Positions 1-11,309 of a stretch of DNA of 64,000 nt are shown piece by piece; the first letter of the stretch is position 1, and each line of letters begins with the position of its first letter. A program made the position numbers and the translations under genes. Under the pieces are notes generated by a model. That model was not told the DNA's origin. It did not search any database and saw only the letters and a list, made by a program, of their open reading frames with translations. The stretch lies in the NCBI GenBank assembly GCA_037102815.1, contig BTPP01000003.1, positions 1,922,001 through 1,986,000 of the forward strand, given 5' to 3'. The stretch is from Neurospora intermedia. Lineage: Eukaryota > Ascomycota > Sordariomycetes > Sordariales > Sordariaceae.

Positions 1-1134
1 GCGCTGTTGTGAAGAAGGACTCGTTCGGATCGCCAGCAGTCAAAGAAAAGAAAAAGATAAGAAAGAAAATAGAAACGAGCGAGGTGGGGAGGAAAAGTTT
101 GTAAGAGGTGCAAAAACTGCAAAAGTGGCTCATGCTCTAAGCTAGGAAAGAGACCCCACCACAAGTTGCAAGGACTGGAGCTTCGTGCACGGATCATAAC
201 GATCGAACGTAGCAACGCTTTTGGTAGGGACGATCCCCTGCCGCTCCGTCAGCCGCTATTAGTACATACAATAATGTCCCCTGTTAATGCAACTAATGCC
301 GGAAGCCGGATTTCTTAGCAAAAGGGGGGTTTCAGCGAAGGAGGGGAGTTAGCATTAGCAGGAGACATGAACGTGCTGTAGGGTTCTACCGGTGTGAAGC
401 ACGGGTACCTAAGGTAAAGGCTACAACGACCGTCGAGTCCGGCCGGGAGAATCGGGCGTGCAGGGGCAATGCTGGCTGTAAATCATTGGTATTATGGTAG
501 TTCAGGTCAGGAACTTGAGTACGGAGAGGAAGCAGAAATGAACAATATCAGCAAGGGAAAGCACATGGAGTTGACACAGGTCGAGAAAAAGGCAACGCAT
601 TTGTCATCAATGGTTATGGAAGAGACTATGAATTTTCAAGTGCAGTTCACGGTCGAATACCACCCATGTAGTGTTTCTAGCATGCAACACGGTTCGATTC
701 AATCAGTGAAATTGTGTGAAGTGGGAAGGAGGAACTGAGTTTGCCTTAAAGAAATACTATGACACCATAACAGACAAACACACCTCTGCCCTTCCTTCGC
801 AGTTTCGATTTTGCATCTGCCACTCTCAAATCCCACTTGATCAACCGTAGACTCGCATTCATTACATCATAATATAACACAGAAGGACACAGGTCCTTAA
901 ATCGCTAAAACCCATTCAAACTCGCTGATAAAATCAAACCCCATCTCGCCTCCAGTAATCCACTGATCAGAATTGACTGTCATATTCTCTTTTACACCTT
1001 GGTTTTGGTATCAGCAGTGCACCCAAGGTTCCAACCTGTACTCTGTGGATAGGTGGGCCCAGGAACCTCCGAGTCCAGTCGCGCGCATAGAGCTTCATGG
1101 TACAGTGAATCGCAGTCTCCTCAACTTGTCTGAT
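1..1134. other. Left-edge intergenic region
   Basis: I see no supportable gene here. The first ~120 bases are purine-rich on the given strand, so pyrimidine-rich on the other. That would suit the promoter of a minus-strand gene lying off the left edge (inference). Bases ~780-1134 probably hold the 3' UTR of the zinc-finger gene that ends at 1135. The short open frames at 469-738 and 973-1203 show no domain or coding character. Confidence 0.5.
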
Positions 1135-3459
1135 TTAGAAGTAAGCATTGATATCATGCGAAGTCCAATCATTTGGATAGGCGTGCAAGATGTCCTGAGA
1201 TGATGGCTGGGAGTAGCCGGCAGCCATGCTCGGGATGTCCACGTTCGCGAAAAGTGATTCAGTGAATGTGGGTTTTGAGTAGGCGTCGGTGGTGGGAGGA
1301 TACAAGATGAAGTCTCCAGGGACATTATTGCAGTTACTCATGGCAAAATCGTGATCCTCAAAGCCCTCATCAACCTCCCCCAATGAAGTAGGGGGCGTGA
1401 AAAGCATCGTGTTTCCTTGCCCAATGGGGGAAATATGGGCGGGATGTGGCTGGCAAAGCTCGGGCGCGGTGTACGCGCCGAGATGCTGTCCCATGTCTTT
1501 GAGGTAGAAGGGAGAAATGACTTGGTTGGGCAGTTGCATAGTCGCACCGTAGATGTCATCAATGAGCGTGAATTCGTTGAGATCTTGATACGCAGAATTG
1601 TGGTCCATGCCAGAATCCGGTGATGGAGTGCCGTTGTCAATGGGTGAATAGTCAAGCTCAAGCTGCTGCGGGATGGTGTTGAAGTTGAACTCGGGAGCAT
1701 ATGCAGGGAACTCAATGTTGGTCTGGTACAGCCCAGCGTTCCAATCATCGGAGGGAGTGGCGATGCTCATACTGCGGTCGCTCGAAGGGGTACCAATGTT
1801 CTGCAGCTGGGGAGTGGGGTGGCCGGAATCAGGCCCCAAGCTGGGAAGCGTACTGGGCTTCTTGCCATTGGTTTTGGTCCTAACGTACGTCCAGCCATGG
1901 GCCTTTTCCATATGCTGCTTGCAGTTGGACTCACGCTTGGACTTGTAGGGGCAAGGCTTGAAGAGGCACTCGTACATAGGTGGGGCTGAGGAGTGCTTGT
2001 CGTTGTGATGACGATCCATTTCCTTCTCGGTGGGCCAGCCGTACTCGTGGTACTTGCATGTCTTGACCGGGCACTTCCATGGTCTAGAATGTGTCTTCTC
2101 GTGCTTGGTCAGGTCACAAGGGCGCTTGAACTCCTTGTTGCAACCAGGCTCGCGGCATCTCTTCGGCGCCAGCTCCTCAGGGCTGGCGTTCTTCTTCCGG
2201 CGAGCCATGGAGCGCATAACCTCCTCTTCATCCAGGGCCTCCTCGCTTTGGGAGCGCTTGAAGTTTACCGGGGTTTCTGGCGCCTTATCACAAAGGTCCA
2301 CAGGCAATCCAGTAGCCAAGGAGATGGCCTGTCCATTCTTCTTCACGCGGACCAGTTCCGAAAGCCTGCCGTTGATGTGAGGGCCACCATGTATCTTGAT
2401 TTGATCAGTGCTAAAGTAAACGTCAGCGCAAGCCGCACAGTTGCAGGAAAAGAGAGAATCGTACGGATCAATATCCATGTCATTGGCGCCTTCCTTGGTC
2501 TTGTTGCTTTCCGCGATCTGCCGGGCATAGTTATAAAATTGATCAACGAGATCAACAAAATAACCGCTAGTGTAGGGGAGATCGCGAGGGCGAGTCAGCT
2601 CGCGGTCGCCAAGGTGCTGGACAGTTGCCTGGAGGCAGTCGATTGTCGTCAGACAGAAATCGAGGTATGAGCCTGCAGCTTTGGTCCTCTCCTTTGACAG
2701 TAGCGCACGGTAAGTATTCATCCTAACATCCAAGGGATCCTTAAGTTCGCTTACCGGAGCCACGAGGATCAAAGTCTTCTCAAGATCTCTTAGGCACAAG
2801 ATCTCCTTGTCCTGGATCTTTTTGGGACACTCAAGCACAAGCGAGTGAAACTCTTTCAAATTCGGCTTTGCAAGCAGAGGCTTCAAAATGTATTCAACGA
2901 TGCGGTTGGTAGCACGGTCCCCAAGGCCCGGAAGATCAGGTGTTGATGCTGCGCGGGCGGTAGCGGATCTAGCGACAGCCGAAGTCCTCGTCGTCTTGGC
3001 TTTGGAAGAGGCATCCTTCTCGGAAGTAGAAGCGATCGAGCTTCCTAGACCGCTGTCTGAATCGTGGTGCCGAGACGAACGGCGTGTCCGTGGACGGAGC
3101 ATCCGGCGCTCAGGCTCAACCTCCTTGGGCATGATAGGCGAATCCAAGTTTCTTTCAAGCAGCCCACGAGGCGGAGGAATACACTTGTCACTACGACTAG
3201 CCGAGGCAAAGGTGTCATTTGAAGAGGCCAATTGCCTCTCGATCGCATCCAGAGCTAAGGCAACGCGGCGGCAGCGGGAGTCGATAACATCGTCCAAGTT
3301 GGTGTGGGAGCGGCGAGGGAGCGACGGCGGGACGAAGACGCGCTCAGAAGAATCCCCCGAGGCTGGAGTAGTGGGAGAGTGGAAGGTAGCTCCCTTTTGT
3401 AGGAGCATGTTCGTCTTGAGGGTCAATCCACCCGCCGGTCTCCTGCGAGGGTTCGACAT
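1135..3459 (-). CDS. C2H2 zinc-finger protein, probable transcription factor
   Basis: An intronless frame encodes 774 residues. Three C2H2 fingers lie in a row at about residues 435-457 (starting CREPGCNKEF), 463-489 (CPVKTC...HHNDKH, with a longer loop) and 498-521 (CLFKPC...HMEKAH). A basic stretch follows. Residues ~185-330 form a conserved-looking helical region without a motif I can name. The N-terminal ~170 residues and C-terminal ~230 residues are low in complexity and rich in S, P, T, D and N, as in fungal regulators with disordered activation regions. The start is the first ATG after a stop, 44 residues ahead of the first well-ordered stretch. DNA binding and nuclear action follow from the fingers; the targets are unknown. 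I do not recognise a named orthologue. Confidence 0.88.
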   Translation of the reverse strand: MSNPRRRPAGGLTLKTNMLLQKGATFHSPTTPASGDSSERVFVPPSLPRRSHTNLDDVIDSRCRRVALALDAIERQLASSNDTFASASRSDKCIPPPRGLLERNLDSPIMPKEVEPERRMLRPRTRRSSRHHDSDSGLGSSIASTSEKDASSKAKTTRTSAVARSATARAASTPDLPGLGDRATNRIVEYILKPLLAKPNLKEFHSLVLECPKKIQDKEILCLRDLEKTLILVAPVSELKDPLDVRMNTYRALLSKERTKAAGSYLDFCLTTIDCLQATVQHLGDRELTRPRDLPYTSGYFVDLVDQFYNYARQIAESNKTKEGANDMDIDPYDSLFSCNCAACADVYFSTDQIKIHGGPHINGRLSELVRVKKNGQAISLATGLPVDLCDKAPETPVNFKRSQSEEALDEEEVMRSMARRKKNASPEELAPKRCREPGCNKEFKRPCDLTKHEKTHSRPWKCPVKTCKYHEYGWPTEKEMDRHHNDKHSSAPPMYECLFKPCPYKSKRESNCKQHMEKAHGWTYVRTKTNGKKPSTLPSLGPDSGHPTPQLQNIGTPSSDRSMSIATPSDDWNAGLYQTNIEFPAYAPEFNFNTIPQQLELDYSPIDNGTPSPDSGMDHNSAYQDLNEFTLIDDIYGATMQLPNQVISPFYLKDMGQHLGAYTAPELCQPHPAHISPIGQGNTMLFTPPTSLGEVDEGFEDHDFAMSNCNNVPGDFILYPPTTDAYSKPTFTESLFANVDIPSMAAGYSQPSSQDILHAYPNDWTSHDINAYF

Positions 3460-4640
3460 GTTTGCTGAGTTGTGTGGAGTTGATGGGCTGTGTTGTCGAC
3501 TGTTTTCTCTGGTCAGTCCATGAACTCTCGAAAACTGGCAAAGTAAGGAGGGGCATAGGACACCGAGGACGTCGTATGAGTCACAGGGAACGGCAGTATA
3601 CTACACCGGATGTATCATAACGACATCCCACACTTTGCTTTACCCCTATCAAGACGAGGCAGGACAGGATTGGCCAAGGACTGTGGAGGTAGATGTCGGG
3701 GCGGGATAGATGCCAGCAGGCGGGTTTTATCTTACTTTGATGAGATGGCACGAGCTGACAAATACCTGGCAGCCCGGCGACTTTGACCTGAGTCTGAGAT
3801 ATCTTGGAATCCCTGACGTCAAGGCTGCTTGTTGGGTTGAGGCGCTGGCGATAGGGTCACGATAGCAGGCGATGGAGGCGGCGATCGGAACAGGAGAAAG
3901 ATGGATCGTGGAGAAAGGTGCGGTAGCGTAGAGTAGTGGAATTGGAAAGAAACCTAGAAAGGGTTGGGTATCGGGTTGGTATTCAGGCTTGGTATCAATA
4001 GCAGGCTGTGTTTGCTGTACTTGGCTAACACGTCGGGTATGTCGTTCAAACTGTGGTGAATGGGGACAATAGCAGTGATCAAGTCTAGTCCGGATGACCC
4101 GGGGCAGAACACCGGACGAGAGCAACAGGCAGGAAAGACCTGGGTAGAGTAAAAGGGTTCAAAGGAGGATGCTGTCTTGGATGGCGAGGGAGGAAAATGG
4201 ATCGTGAACGGGATGGAAGCGAAACTGACGGTCACAGAGTCGAAGCTGGGGAGAGGATGGGTGATGAGAAATGGAGAATGGAGCGAGGCCGAACGTTGCT
4301 GCCTGCTGACGGACTAGGGTCCGGGTGGGTCAAGCGGCGCAGCTCCACGCTAGCGTCCCCGCCATTGGATGGAAGTGGTTGAGCGCGGATCCTTCCTTTT
4401 GCTCTTGCCCACGCCAACACCTGTGCTTGGGCTTTTTGCCTTGGGGTGTTCACGGTGCCAATGCCACACTCGATCTCTTTTTATGGCAACCCCTCTATCA
4501 CTCTCGCTCTCGAGTCGTGTCTTCCCTTCTCGTTGGCACTGCTGCACCTCCTGCTTTTCTGTTACAGAGGCTGTTTGCTGCGGCGTTGGTTAGGGTATTG
4601 AAATGCCACTTAAGCGATGTTAAAGCGAGACATTGACGGC
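3460..4640. other. Upstream region of the zinc-finger gene
   Basis: No gene can be supported. This is the promoter and leader side of the minus-strand zinc-finger gene. Its minus strand carries pyrimidine-rich stretches (4190-4550) typical of fungal promoters. The overlapping short frames at 3727-4636 have no domain and probably arise by chance. Confidence 0.5.
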
Positions 4641-5081
4641 GATATATCCGCTGTGCTTACTCTGCCGACCAACAGCCAATTGCATTCAAGCAAGCATCTC
4701 AGCTCCACCGCAGTGTGTCCCTTGATTATCCGATGACCAACCCACAAACCCATGTCAGCCCTGTCTGGATGCACCTCATTTCGGGACCACACGCGTCTCC
4801 CGGAAGTCTTCCATTAGCAAAGCCAATCTTCGCAACGAAGACTTCTGGCAGGGCTATCAGGTAGGTACTGTACAAGACCTGGGAAAGTCGGCAATCGGCA
4901 TGCGAACGATGCCAACAGTGAGCACTTCGACGCGTATTCACGCCTCACCTTCCAACCAAGAGCAGCCAAGATCTCCTGATGCAGTCGACTTCTTTGTCTG
5001 CTGCCCGTTTGTCATTCTGAATTTTCTGTTACTGGGGACGCGTTCGACAACAAACGCTCAAAGGAAACCAGGATTCTGTTG

Positions 5082-5845
5082 CTAATGGTGACCGGCCGAG
5101 CTCCTGAACACGTAGACAATTGGACGGCGGAATTCTGGGACATCCCTTTTCCCCCACGGCCACTTATCTATCCATAGGTAACCCACATCCTCCAAAGCAA
5201 GAAGAAGGTGAAGGCGGCGCAGGACATCGCCGCAATCAGTGTTGCAACAGTGACTACAGTTGTCAATGGGTTCCAGGCATGTTCTGGCGACTTCAGCCCT
5301 GTAAGATATCCAGGAGTGTCGGTTGTGAGAATGCGCAGCATATGCGCACGCTCCTAGTGTACATTGTGGTGTAACATCGCGAGTGTCTTGCTGGCTGTCT
5401 GGTAAACCCCAGGCGCTGAGCCACCGCGATAGGCGGGCACGAAAGTCGGCGTACCACATCATGATAGGACGCCGGGTCCGCCCTTGTGAGAAGTTCCGAG
5501 TCTGATTTGCTGACGGGTCAAATTTCTTAGTGCCATCCAAACATGGAACGTTTGTTGTCTGCGCAATGGATATGGTATCATGCAAATCTACCCCACTCCC
5601 CAGTAGAACTTTGCATATCGATACCTGGAGCTACACTGTTTGACAGGGGTGAAACTGGGCCCCCAATCTGAGCCGCTGCTGCGTCTCGAACCCTTTGCCC
5701 CCAGCCTGAAAGATGAAGAGGACAGTATGATTCACAGACGACCATTATCGTACTGCTTTCCACTTTCCTTCTCGTCATTGTCGTTACTGTGAGCCTTTTG
5801 TGACAAGATGCTCTTGGTCTATATTCAGACATTGGGTATGGCATT
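5082..5845 (-). pseudogene. Possible eroded coding remnant with a membrane segment
   Basis: On the minus strand the frame from 5585 down to about 5400 reads as plausible protein (basic and aromatic-rich, with FRARLSRWLSAWG). Further down, at 5300-5160, a different frame gives a strongly hydrophobic stretch with NPLTTVVTVATLIAAMSCAA followed by a basic end, typical of a membrane helix. I could not connect the two frames with convincing splice sites, and there is no clear start or stop. I do not recognise the family. It may be a decayed gene, an unresolved multi-exon gene, or chance. Confidence 0.2.
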
Positions 5846-8825
5846 CAGCAATTTCAATGTGTAGTTCTGGGGCTATCCCCGGACCAGTTATCTTGGAAAT
5901 GCCGAACTACCTACCCAGCTTCTATCTCTTGAATGATCTAGAAGCCGCACGTCGCGGTGAGCCAAGTCGTGAAGCTTTATTAGTAGTGTACAAGGACGAC
6001 GTGTGCACAAGCTTCTCCCCTTTATGATCTAGTAACTCCACCATGATGATACCCCACCAAGCACCCTTCAGCCCTATGGACTATCTTCGAGTCAGACTTC
6101 ACGACACATGTAGGACACTAACTGAAGGCCCTGACATCCGGTCTACTTACATACGCATCTACAGCAGGGAAAATTATCCTTACAGCCGTCCGGCTGACAC
6201 TCGAAGGTGCAGTCTATGCACCGGGTGGATAAAAGCTCCAATTTCGCTGGGATTCCTGGGCTTCTTCTCAACCACAACAACCATATTACCTAAAATTCAT
6301 CACTTGCTTATTGGAGACACCTCTGCCAGGATTGAAGAAGAAAAGGTTCAATTCTTGCGGTTTTCCAGCTCGGGCCAGTGACAAAGATAGATTCTTGCAG
6401 AAGGGTAGCCCGGCAGAGGTGTACAGCCGATGTATAAGGTACGTATGTTGTCAAATGCACGTGCCGCAAAGACTTGAGCCCTCCGTTTTCAGCTGACAGA
6501 ACTTAGTCGCATCATCAGTACATTCGAGGCACCTCTAAGCATTGCAGACTGCTCCGATTTCTTCCCAAACACAAACTCTGACGCACCTAATACGTAGATT
6601 CTGTCAGTTAGGCCCTGTTCGCCGATAACAAAGGGCTCTCGTCTTTTCGGTACGCTCACCACTAATAAGCCGCTTACAGAGGTCTGAGAGCGTGTGTATT
6701 TAGAGGTATGGACGATAGAGAGTCTAAAGAACTGGAAACCTCCAGATACACAATTCTGGTAGCCTAGATTCAGCCCCATAGTTCCTTATCAATCCGGTAA
6801 GGCTTGGATCTCGTCAACTGGAGATCGTGGTCTAGCATTTTTATGTCTGAATATCAGTGCCGTTGATTGAGACTGTTGGATATCGCATGAAAAACAAACG
6901 TCTTACACGCGGTAGCAACGGTAGGGGGAAGCATGGGCTTCGTCATCGATTGACGTTACAGGACACCGACTATATGAACCTATCGTGGCTATCCCGACGA
7001 ACCACTTACTTGTTCTCAGCTTTAGACTACGACTAAGTGAATCAAACGACGCGTCAAACGACTGACCTAACTCTCAGGCAGCTATATTCTTCGACGGGTG
7101 GAAGTGTTCATCACCTGACTCTGGAAGCGAAGAAAGGCACTGATCGAATGGGGGTGGAGAACGTACCCAGATTGTGAACTGTGGACATTGGCAAAACTGG
7201 GTGCACCAATGCTTCCGTATAGGTCTGCTCTTTATCTTCCTCTGTCTTCGCCTAGAATGATAAGAGAAAGCTTTCGAGTTTTAATCTAGTCGGCATTGCA
7301 CCGATGTCAGCATTTGGGGGCCATTCCGCCTGAACCCTTGAACATCGAGCTTATACGGCCCTTTACATGCCTGTTGAACTCCTCAACAGGCAGCATTGGT
7401 AGTGCTTCACTGTACAGCCCATAGGAGCCTGAGCGCTTGACGCTCCTGCGCTTATTTCGTTGTTTGCTTTCGGGCGTTGTTCAGCCTTGTTTACGCTGCT
7501 TCTGCTCTCAAACAGTCCAGCCGTGACTCTTGGCTGTCAATGTAGCCTTTCTCCGGGCCACATTCTCCAATATGCAGCCGCGCATCTGGCAGACCATGCA
7601 TCGACTGTGTTTGACGTTGTGGAGGATACCATACAGCTTCTTCCAGTGAGAGGAGATCAAAAACCAGGCGCCAATTTGGCTCACCAGTTTCACGCCTTCG
7701 GCGGCTTCTTTAGAGGTATATTTAGGTGCTTTGTATTAAGACCAGGGGAAAAACCAAGTCCAACCTATTAGTGATTTTTAGACGGGTTTATCTTTTACGG
7801 CCTTGGTGAGTTTCGTTTTCGCCCAAACATTCATAGGCGAAGTAGAAGGAGATGAGCTTAAGGTGATGTGGGATGACTGAATTAATGGGCGCTATAGAAG
7901 GACCCAGATCATGGCTTACATCAAGAATAGCAACTTTGCTAATGAAAAGAGTTGTTTGTTTCACAACTGCCCTTGAGCATCTGTCAAGAGCTACCGATGA
8001 CAGTAAAGAAATATGTCCAGGTCAAAGACCCGTACCGCTCTAAAACGACAGACATTTTGATAAGTAAACAATTTTTTATCGTCATCACAATATCTTGTAG
8101 AAGAAAAGTGAAATGTTATACTCTAAACGTGCGTTTTTTCCCATTTCTTCGATTTGCTTTTCCGTGGATTGTACATCCGATGTTTCAAAGAGGTCCCAAG
8201 TCAGCCTCTAGGTTCCTATGACACTTCACCACCATTATTCTTTCTCAAACGTACGCCTCTTAACAGGTACGAGGACATTTTGACGCTACTAATAGGACAG
8301 AGGATGTGCGCAAAACAAACGTACCTAATCCTGATCGACTGAGATAAGTACCTTCACATAAAAACATATCCGCCAAACATTCGTATACAATACTTCTTAA
8401 CCCTCAACTATTGAATTCGAATGCTCGTAAATCCATAGAAGAATGATTCGGCACGTCATAGAGTGCATACGGAAATACTAGTTGCAGGTTAACAGCCATT
8501 CAAAGATATGGTATGAGGGGCACGGCGTTACCCAAGTTCCGCCACGTTGGGTCTGTTACTGGGAAGAGACGCCCATAGTAACTTGAAGCAAGTGGAAAGA
8601 AATACACAAGCAAGCCAGCGAATTATCTTATCACCGCTTCCCACCACATCTGACGTTTTTCGTGATTGCAATATTAGGTCTCCTCCACTCGGATCGCATC
8701 CTTTCGCTCGGTCGAGCGTACTACTCGAAGAACCGAAGGACTTCACACAGGGTTTCGACATTTTTGAAACCGAACAAGCAACGTCCGAGGCATACTCGGC
8801 CGCCTTTTACACCAGTTCCGATGTC

Positions 8826-9176
8826 GAAAGGCAGACAAGGAAAGCAGATCACGCAAACGACTCATCAGATTTCCAGAGCTTCTAGCCCTCTTCATCTTCC
8901 TCCCCATCCTCTGCTCACTTGCCATCCTCCTCATCTTTCTCCTCCTCCATCATTTCCTCCCCACCCTCCACAGTTCACCCTCACTACCTCTCCCCAACCG
9001 GCCTCTCCACCCTAAACCGTATTCGCACCCATCTCTGTCTCCCGCCTGATTTGGCACCGTCGCATTTGATCGTCCATCTTCTCAGGCGATGGGAAGGAAC
9101 TCGAACCACTGTAGCCGAGAAACATGCGAAACTGGCCGCACAAGTTAACGCATTGGACTGGAGTGGAGTAGCATAG
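8826..9176 (+). other. Small candidate coding region, unresolved
   Basis: Two overlapping frames look protein-like. One (about 8840-9047) reads a basic run then a hydrophobic segment with LLALFIFLPILCSLAILLIF, like an N-terminal membrane anchor. The other, ending with TAG at 9174-9176, gives LSTLNRIRTHL, then LPPDLAPSHLIVHLLRRWEG and an acidic/basic helix ending ALDWSGVA. The two frames might be parts of one small anchored protein joined by an intron or interrupted by a frameshift, but I see no clean junction. No family recognised. Confidence 0.25.
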
Positions 9177-9952
9177 GAAGAACCGGTAGAGTTTCTCCCC
9201 TGTGAGGAAGAGGATGTGCTGAAGCCGTGGGCGCAAGCTCAGAGGGATATGGAAAACAAGAGAATGGGTCCCCTATTGGGGGGTTAAGGATATCGGAGAA
9301 TATGGGGTAGGTAGGAGTTGCCCAAGTCAAGGACTTGCATGGGGTGAAGGTGACGTGGGATCAAAGAAAGACGGAGGAGGAAGAAGGTCGTAGGTACATA
9401 GGTACCTACCTCGTACACATACGAACAATCGTCTGGGTCATGCAGAGTGGGGCCGGAGTACCCCACTATCTCCCGTTCGTCATAACACACCCGCACATCA
9501 TTCACCTGTGGGTCTGTTCAACTCGCACCTGCTTCTTGAATTCAAGTCTTGCGCTCTCTTGGCTCTCTTTCTCATCGAGATGCCACACGAACTGGAAGTT
9601 ACGCCTTACCGTACACCTACATATTTGAGGACTGCCGAAGACGGTAAAACGGCAGGCGCGGTGCAGCACTTTGAACTCACCAATGTGGCGGCGGCCTATT
9701 GGCCACAATGACCGGGCCGTTGTCGTCATCGATATTGACTTCTGCCTCTTCCAGCAACAGGCCCATACGTCATAGGCACAGGTAAAGTAAACAAAAGAAG
9801 CTGAAGCTCCCGAAATGATTCATGAACACACATTTTCAATTATCTGAATCACTTCAACTCTCTGCAATCACCTAATCACAGGCAAATAATCAAAGAACCC
9901 AAGCCGGAAGTCTTAGCTGAATCACCAATATCTGGAAAAGAAAATTTTCAAA

Positions 9953-10935
9953 ATGACAGACAGGGGACAATTCGAGAAGGGTGAGTTTCTTCCATGAGCA
10001 TTGACTTGATGCGTCGCTGCAACGAACATGCTCTGACACACTCGGGTTTTTCGACAACAGGCCACAACATCCCGGTCACTCATCAGAGCTTCCCCGGCAT
10101 GGAGACCGAGATGCCGGACCCGCAGCCCCTGTGGGATGAGATTCCTACCGCTGACGGGAAGAGCCAGAAGTACCGCGCTGCCGGAAAACTCAAGGGCAAG
10201 AAGGCTATCATCACCGGAGGGGACTCTGGCATTGGGCGCGCGAGCGCCATCCTCTTTGCCATGGAGGGAGCCGACTCAGTCATCGCATATCTTCCCGAGG
10301 AGGAGGAGGATGCGCAGGAAACCAAGAGAAGGGTTGAGGCATACGGTCAGAAGTGCCACTTGGTGTCTACAGATCTCCGCGACAGGGAAAACTGCAAGAA
10401 ACTGGTTGATGAGGCTGTCAAGATCTTCAATGGCCAAATCGACATCCTTTTCAACAACGCTGCCTACCAGATGGTAGTCGATGACATTAAGGATCTGTCA
10501 GAAGACCAGTGGATCAACACCTTCAACACCAACATTCACCCCTACTTCTACCTGGCCAAGTATTCTTTGCCATACATGAAGCGCGGAAGCACTATTATCA
10601 ACAACGCCAGCATCAACGCCTACATCGGTCGTCCCGACCTTCTCGATTACACATCCACCAAGGGCGCAATCGTGGCCTTCACTCGCGGCCTGAGCAATCA
10701 GCAAGCTGGAAACGGCATCCGCGTCAATGCTGTTGCCCCCGGACCCGTTTGGACACCTCTCATCCCATCAACCATGAAGGGAGAGAACCAGGAGCAGTTC
10801 GGATCCACACCCTTGGGTCGTCCTGCTCAGCCTAGTGAGGTTGCTACTGCAGTTGTCTTCTTGGCCAGCGAGGATAGCAGCGCTTTCAGTGGGCAAACGT
10901 TGCACCCCAACATGGGAACTGTCGTCAGCGGTTAA
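9953..10935 (+). CDS. Short-chain dehydrogenase/reductase (SDR), stress-protein-like subfamily
   Basis: Two exons (9953-9980, 10061-10935; 80-bp intron with GTGAGT donor) give 300 residues. The ATG at 9953 is preferred over one at 9994 because the latter lies inside the intron. The Rossmann cofactor motif is TGGDSGIGRA (residues 61-70), followed by NNAA (141-144), the catalytic Ser193, Tyr206 and Lys210 (YTSTK), and PGPVWT. The N-terminal HQSFPGMETEMPDPQP extension and the GDSGIGR variant match the SDR subgroup that includes bacterial general-stress dehydrogenases of the YdaD/YhdF type. It should be an NAD(P)-dependent soluble oxidoreductase; the substrate cannot be told. There is no targeting signal. 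The ABC transporter follows 374 bp downstream on the same strand; any link is speculative. Confidence 0.93.
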
Positions 10936-11309
10936 GTCAATAACGGCGGTTAGTCACGAAGAGAGGTTTCGGATGAGTCGACGTTGCATTATCACAGGCT
11001 GTGTGGTTCATGAGGAAGGGTGGATAAGACATCCTGAACGACACGGAACTCAACTGTTGGAGGAAGAGCAGACGGAACGAGAAAGGTATCAGCATTCACA
11101 GCGACACCTCTTGATGGTTTCGGTCTAGTTCAACTCCCATCGGAGATCCACATCGATGCATACTCAAAACATCCAGTTGGTATTGCCCTCGGATAGTGAA
11201 GAGTACCAACAATTTTCATTCACTACCATCTTAGAAGACCATGGGCTGGCCCAATCAATAGAAGGTTTATTTAATACCACTGCTGTTTTGACTCTGTTTT
11301 TGCTAGGAT
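10936..11309. other. Intergenic, SDR to ABC transporter
   Basis: 3' UTR of the SDR gene and the short promoter of the ABC transporter gene. No coding frame or structured element seen. A TAG directly before the transporter ATG (11304-11306) closes its frame upstream. Confidence 0.5.

Larger units (their letters stand above)
4641..9952. other. Gene-poor region of about 5.3 kb
   Basis: No complete gene can be supported. Base composition falls between ~5.9 and 8.6 kb relative to the flanking genes, and long open frames are absent. Two stretches look faintly protein-like and are listed separately (5082-5845 minus and 8826-9176 plus). I looked for terminal repeats, reverse-transcriptase or transposase motifs and tRNA boxes and found none. 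Bases ~9740-9952 are the promoter of the SDR gene. The region may be ordinary intergenic DNA, an eroded locus, or hold non-coding transcripts. Confidence 0.5.

Noticed and set aside
660-740. GGTTCGATTC resembling a tRNA B box
   Set aside because: No matching A box, acceptor stem or anticodon arm can be folded around it.
2888-3523. 211-codon open frame opposite the zinc-finger gene
   Set aside because: Antisense shadow of the Ser/Arg-rich N-terminal region; no start context or domain.
4803-4845. Nine-bp hairpin (GAAGTCTTC/GAAGACTTC)
   Set aside because: Too short and lacking flanking duplication or neighbouring genes to call a terminator or mobile element.
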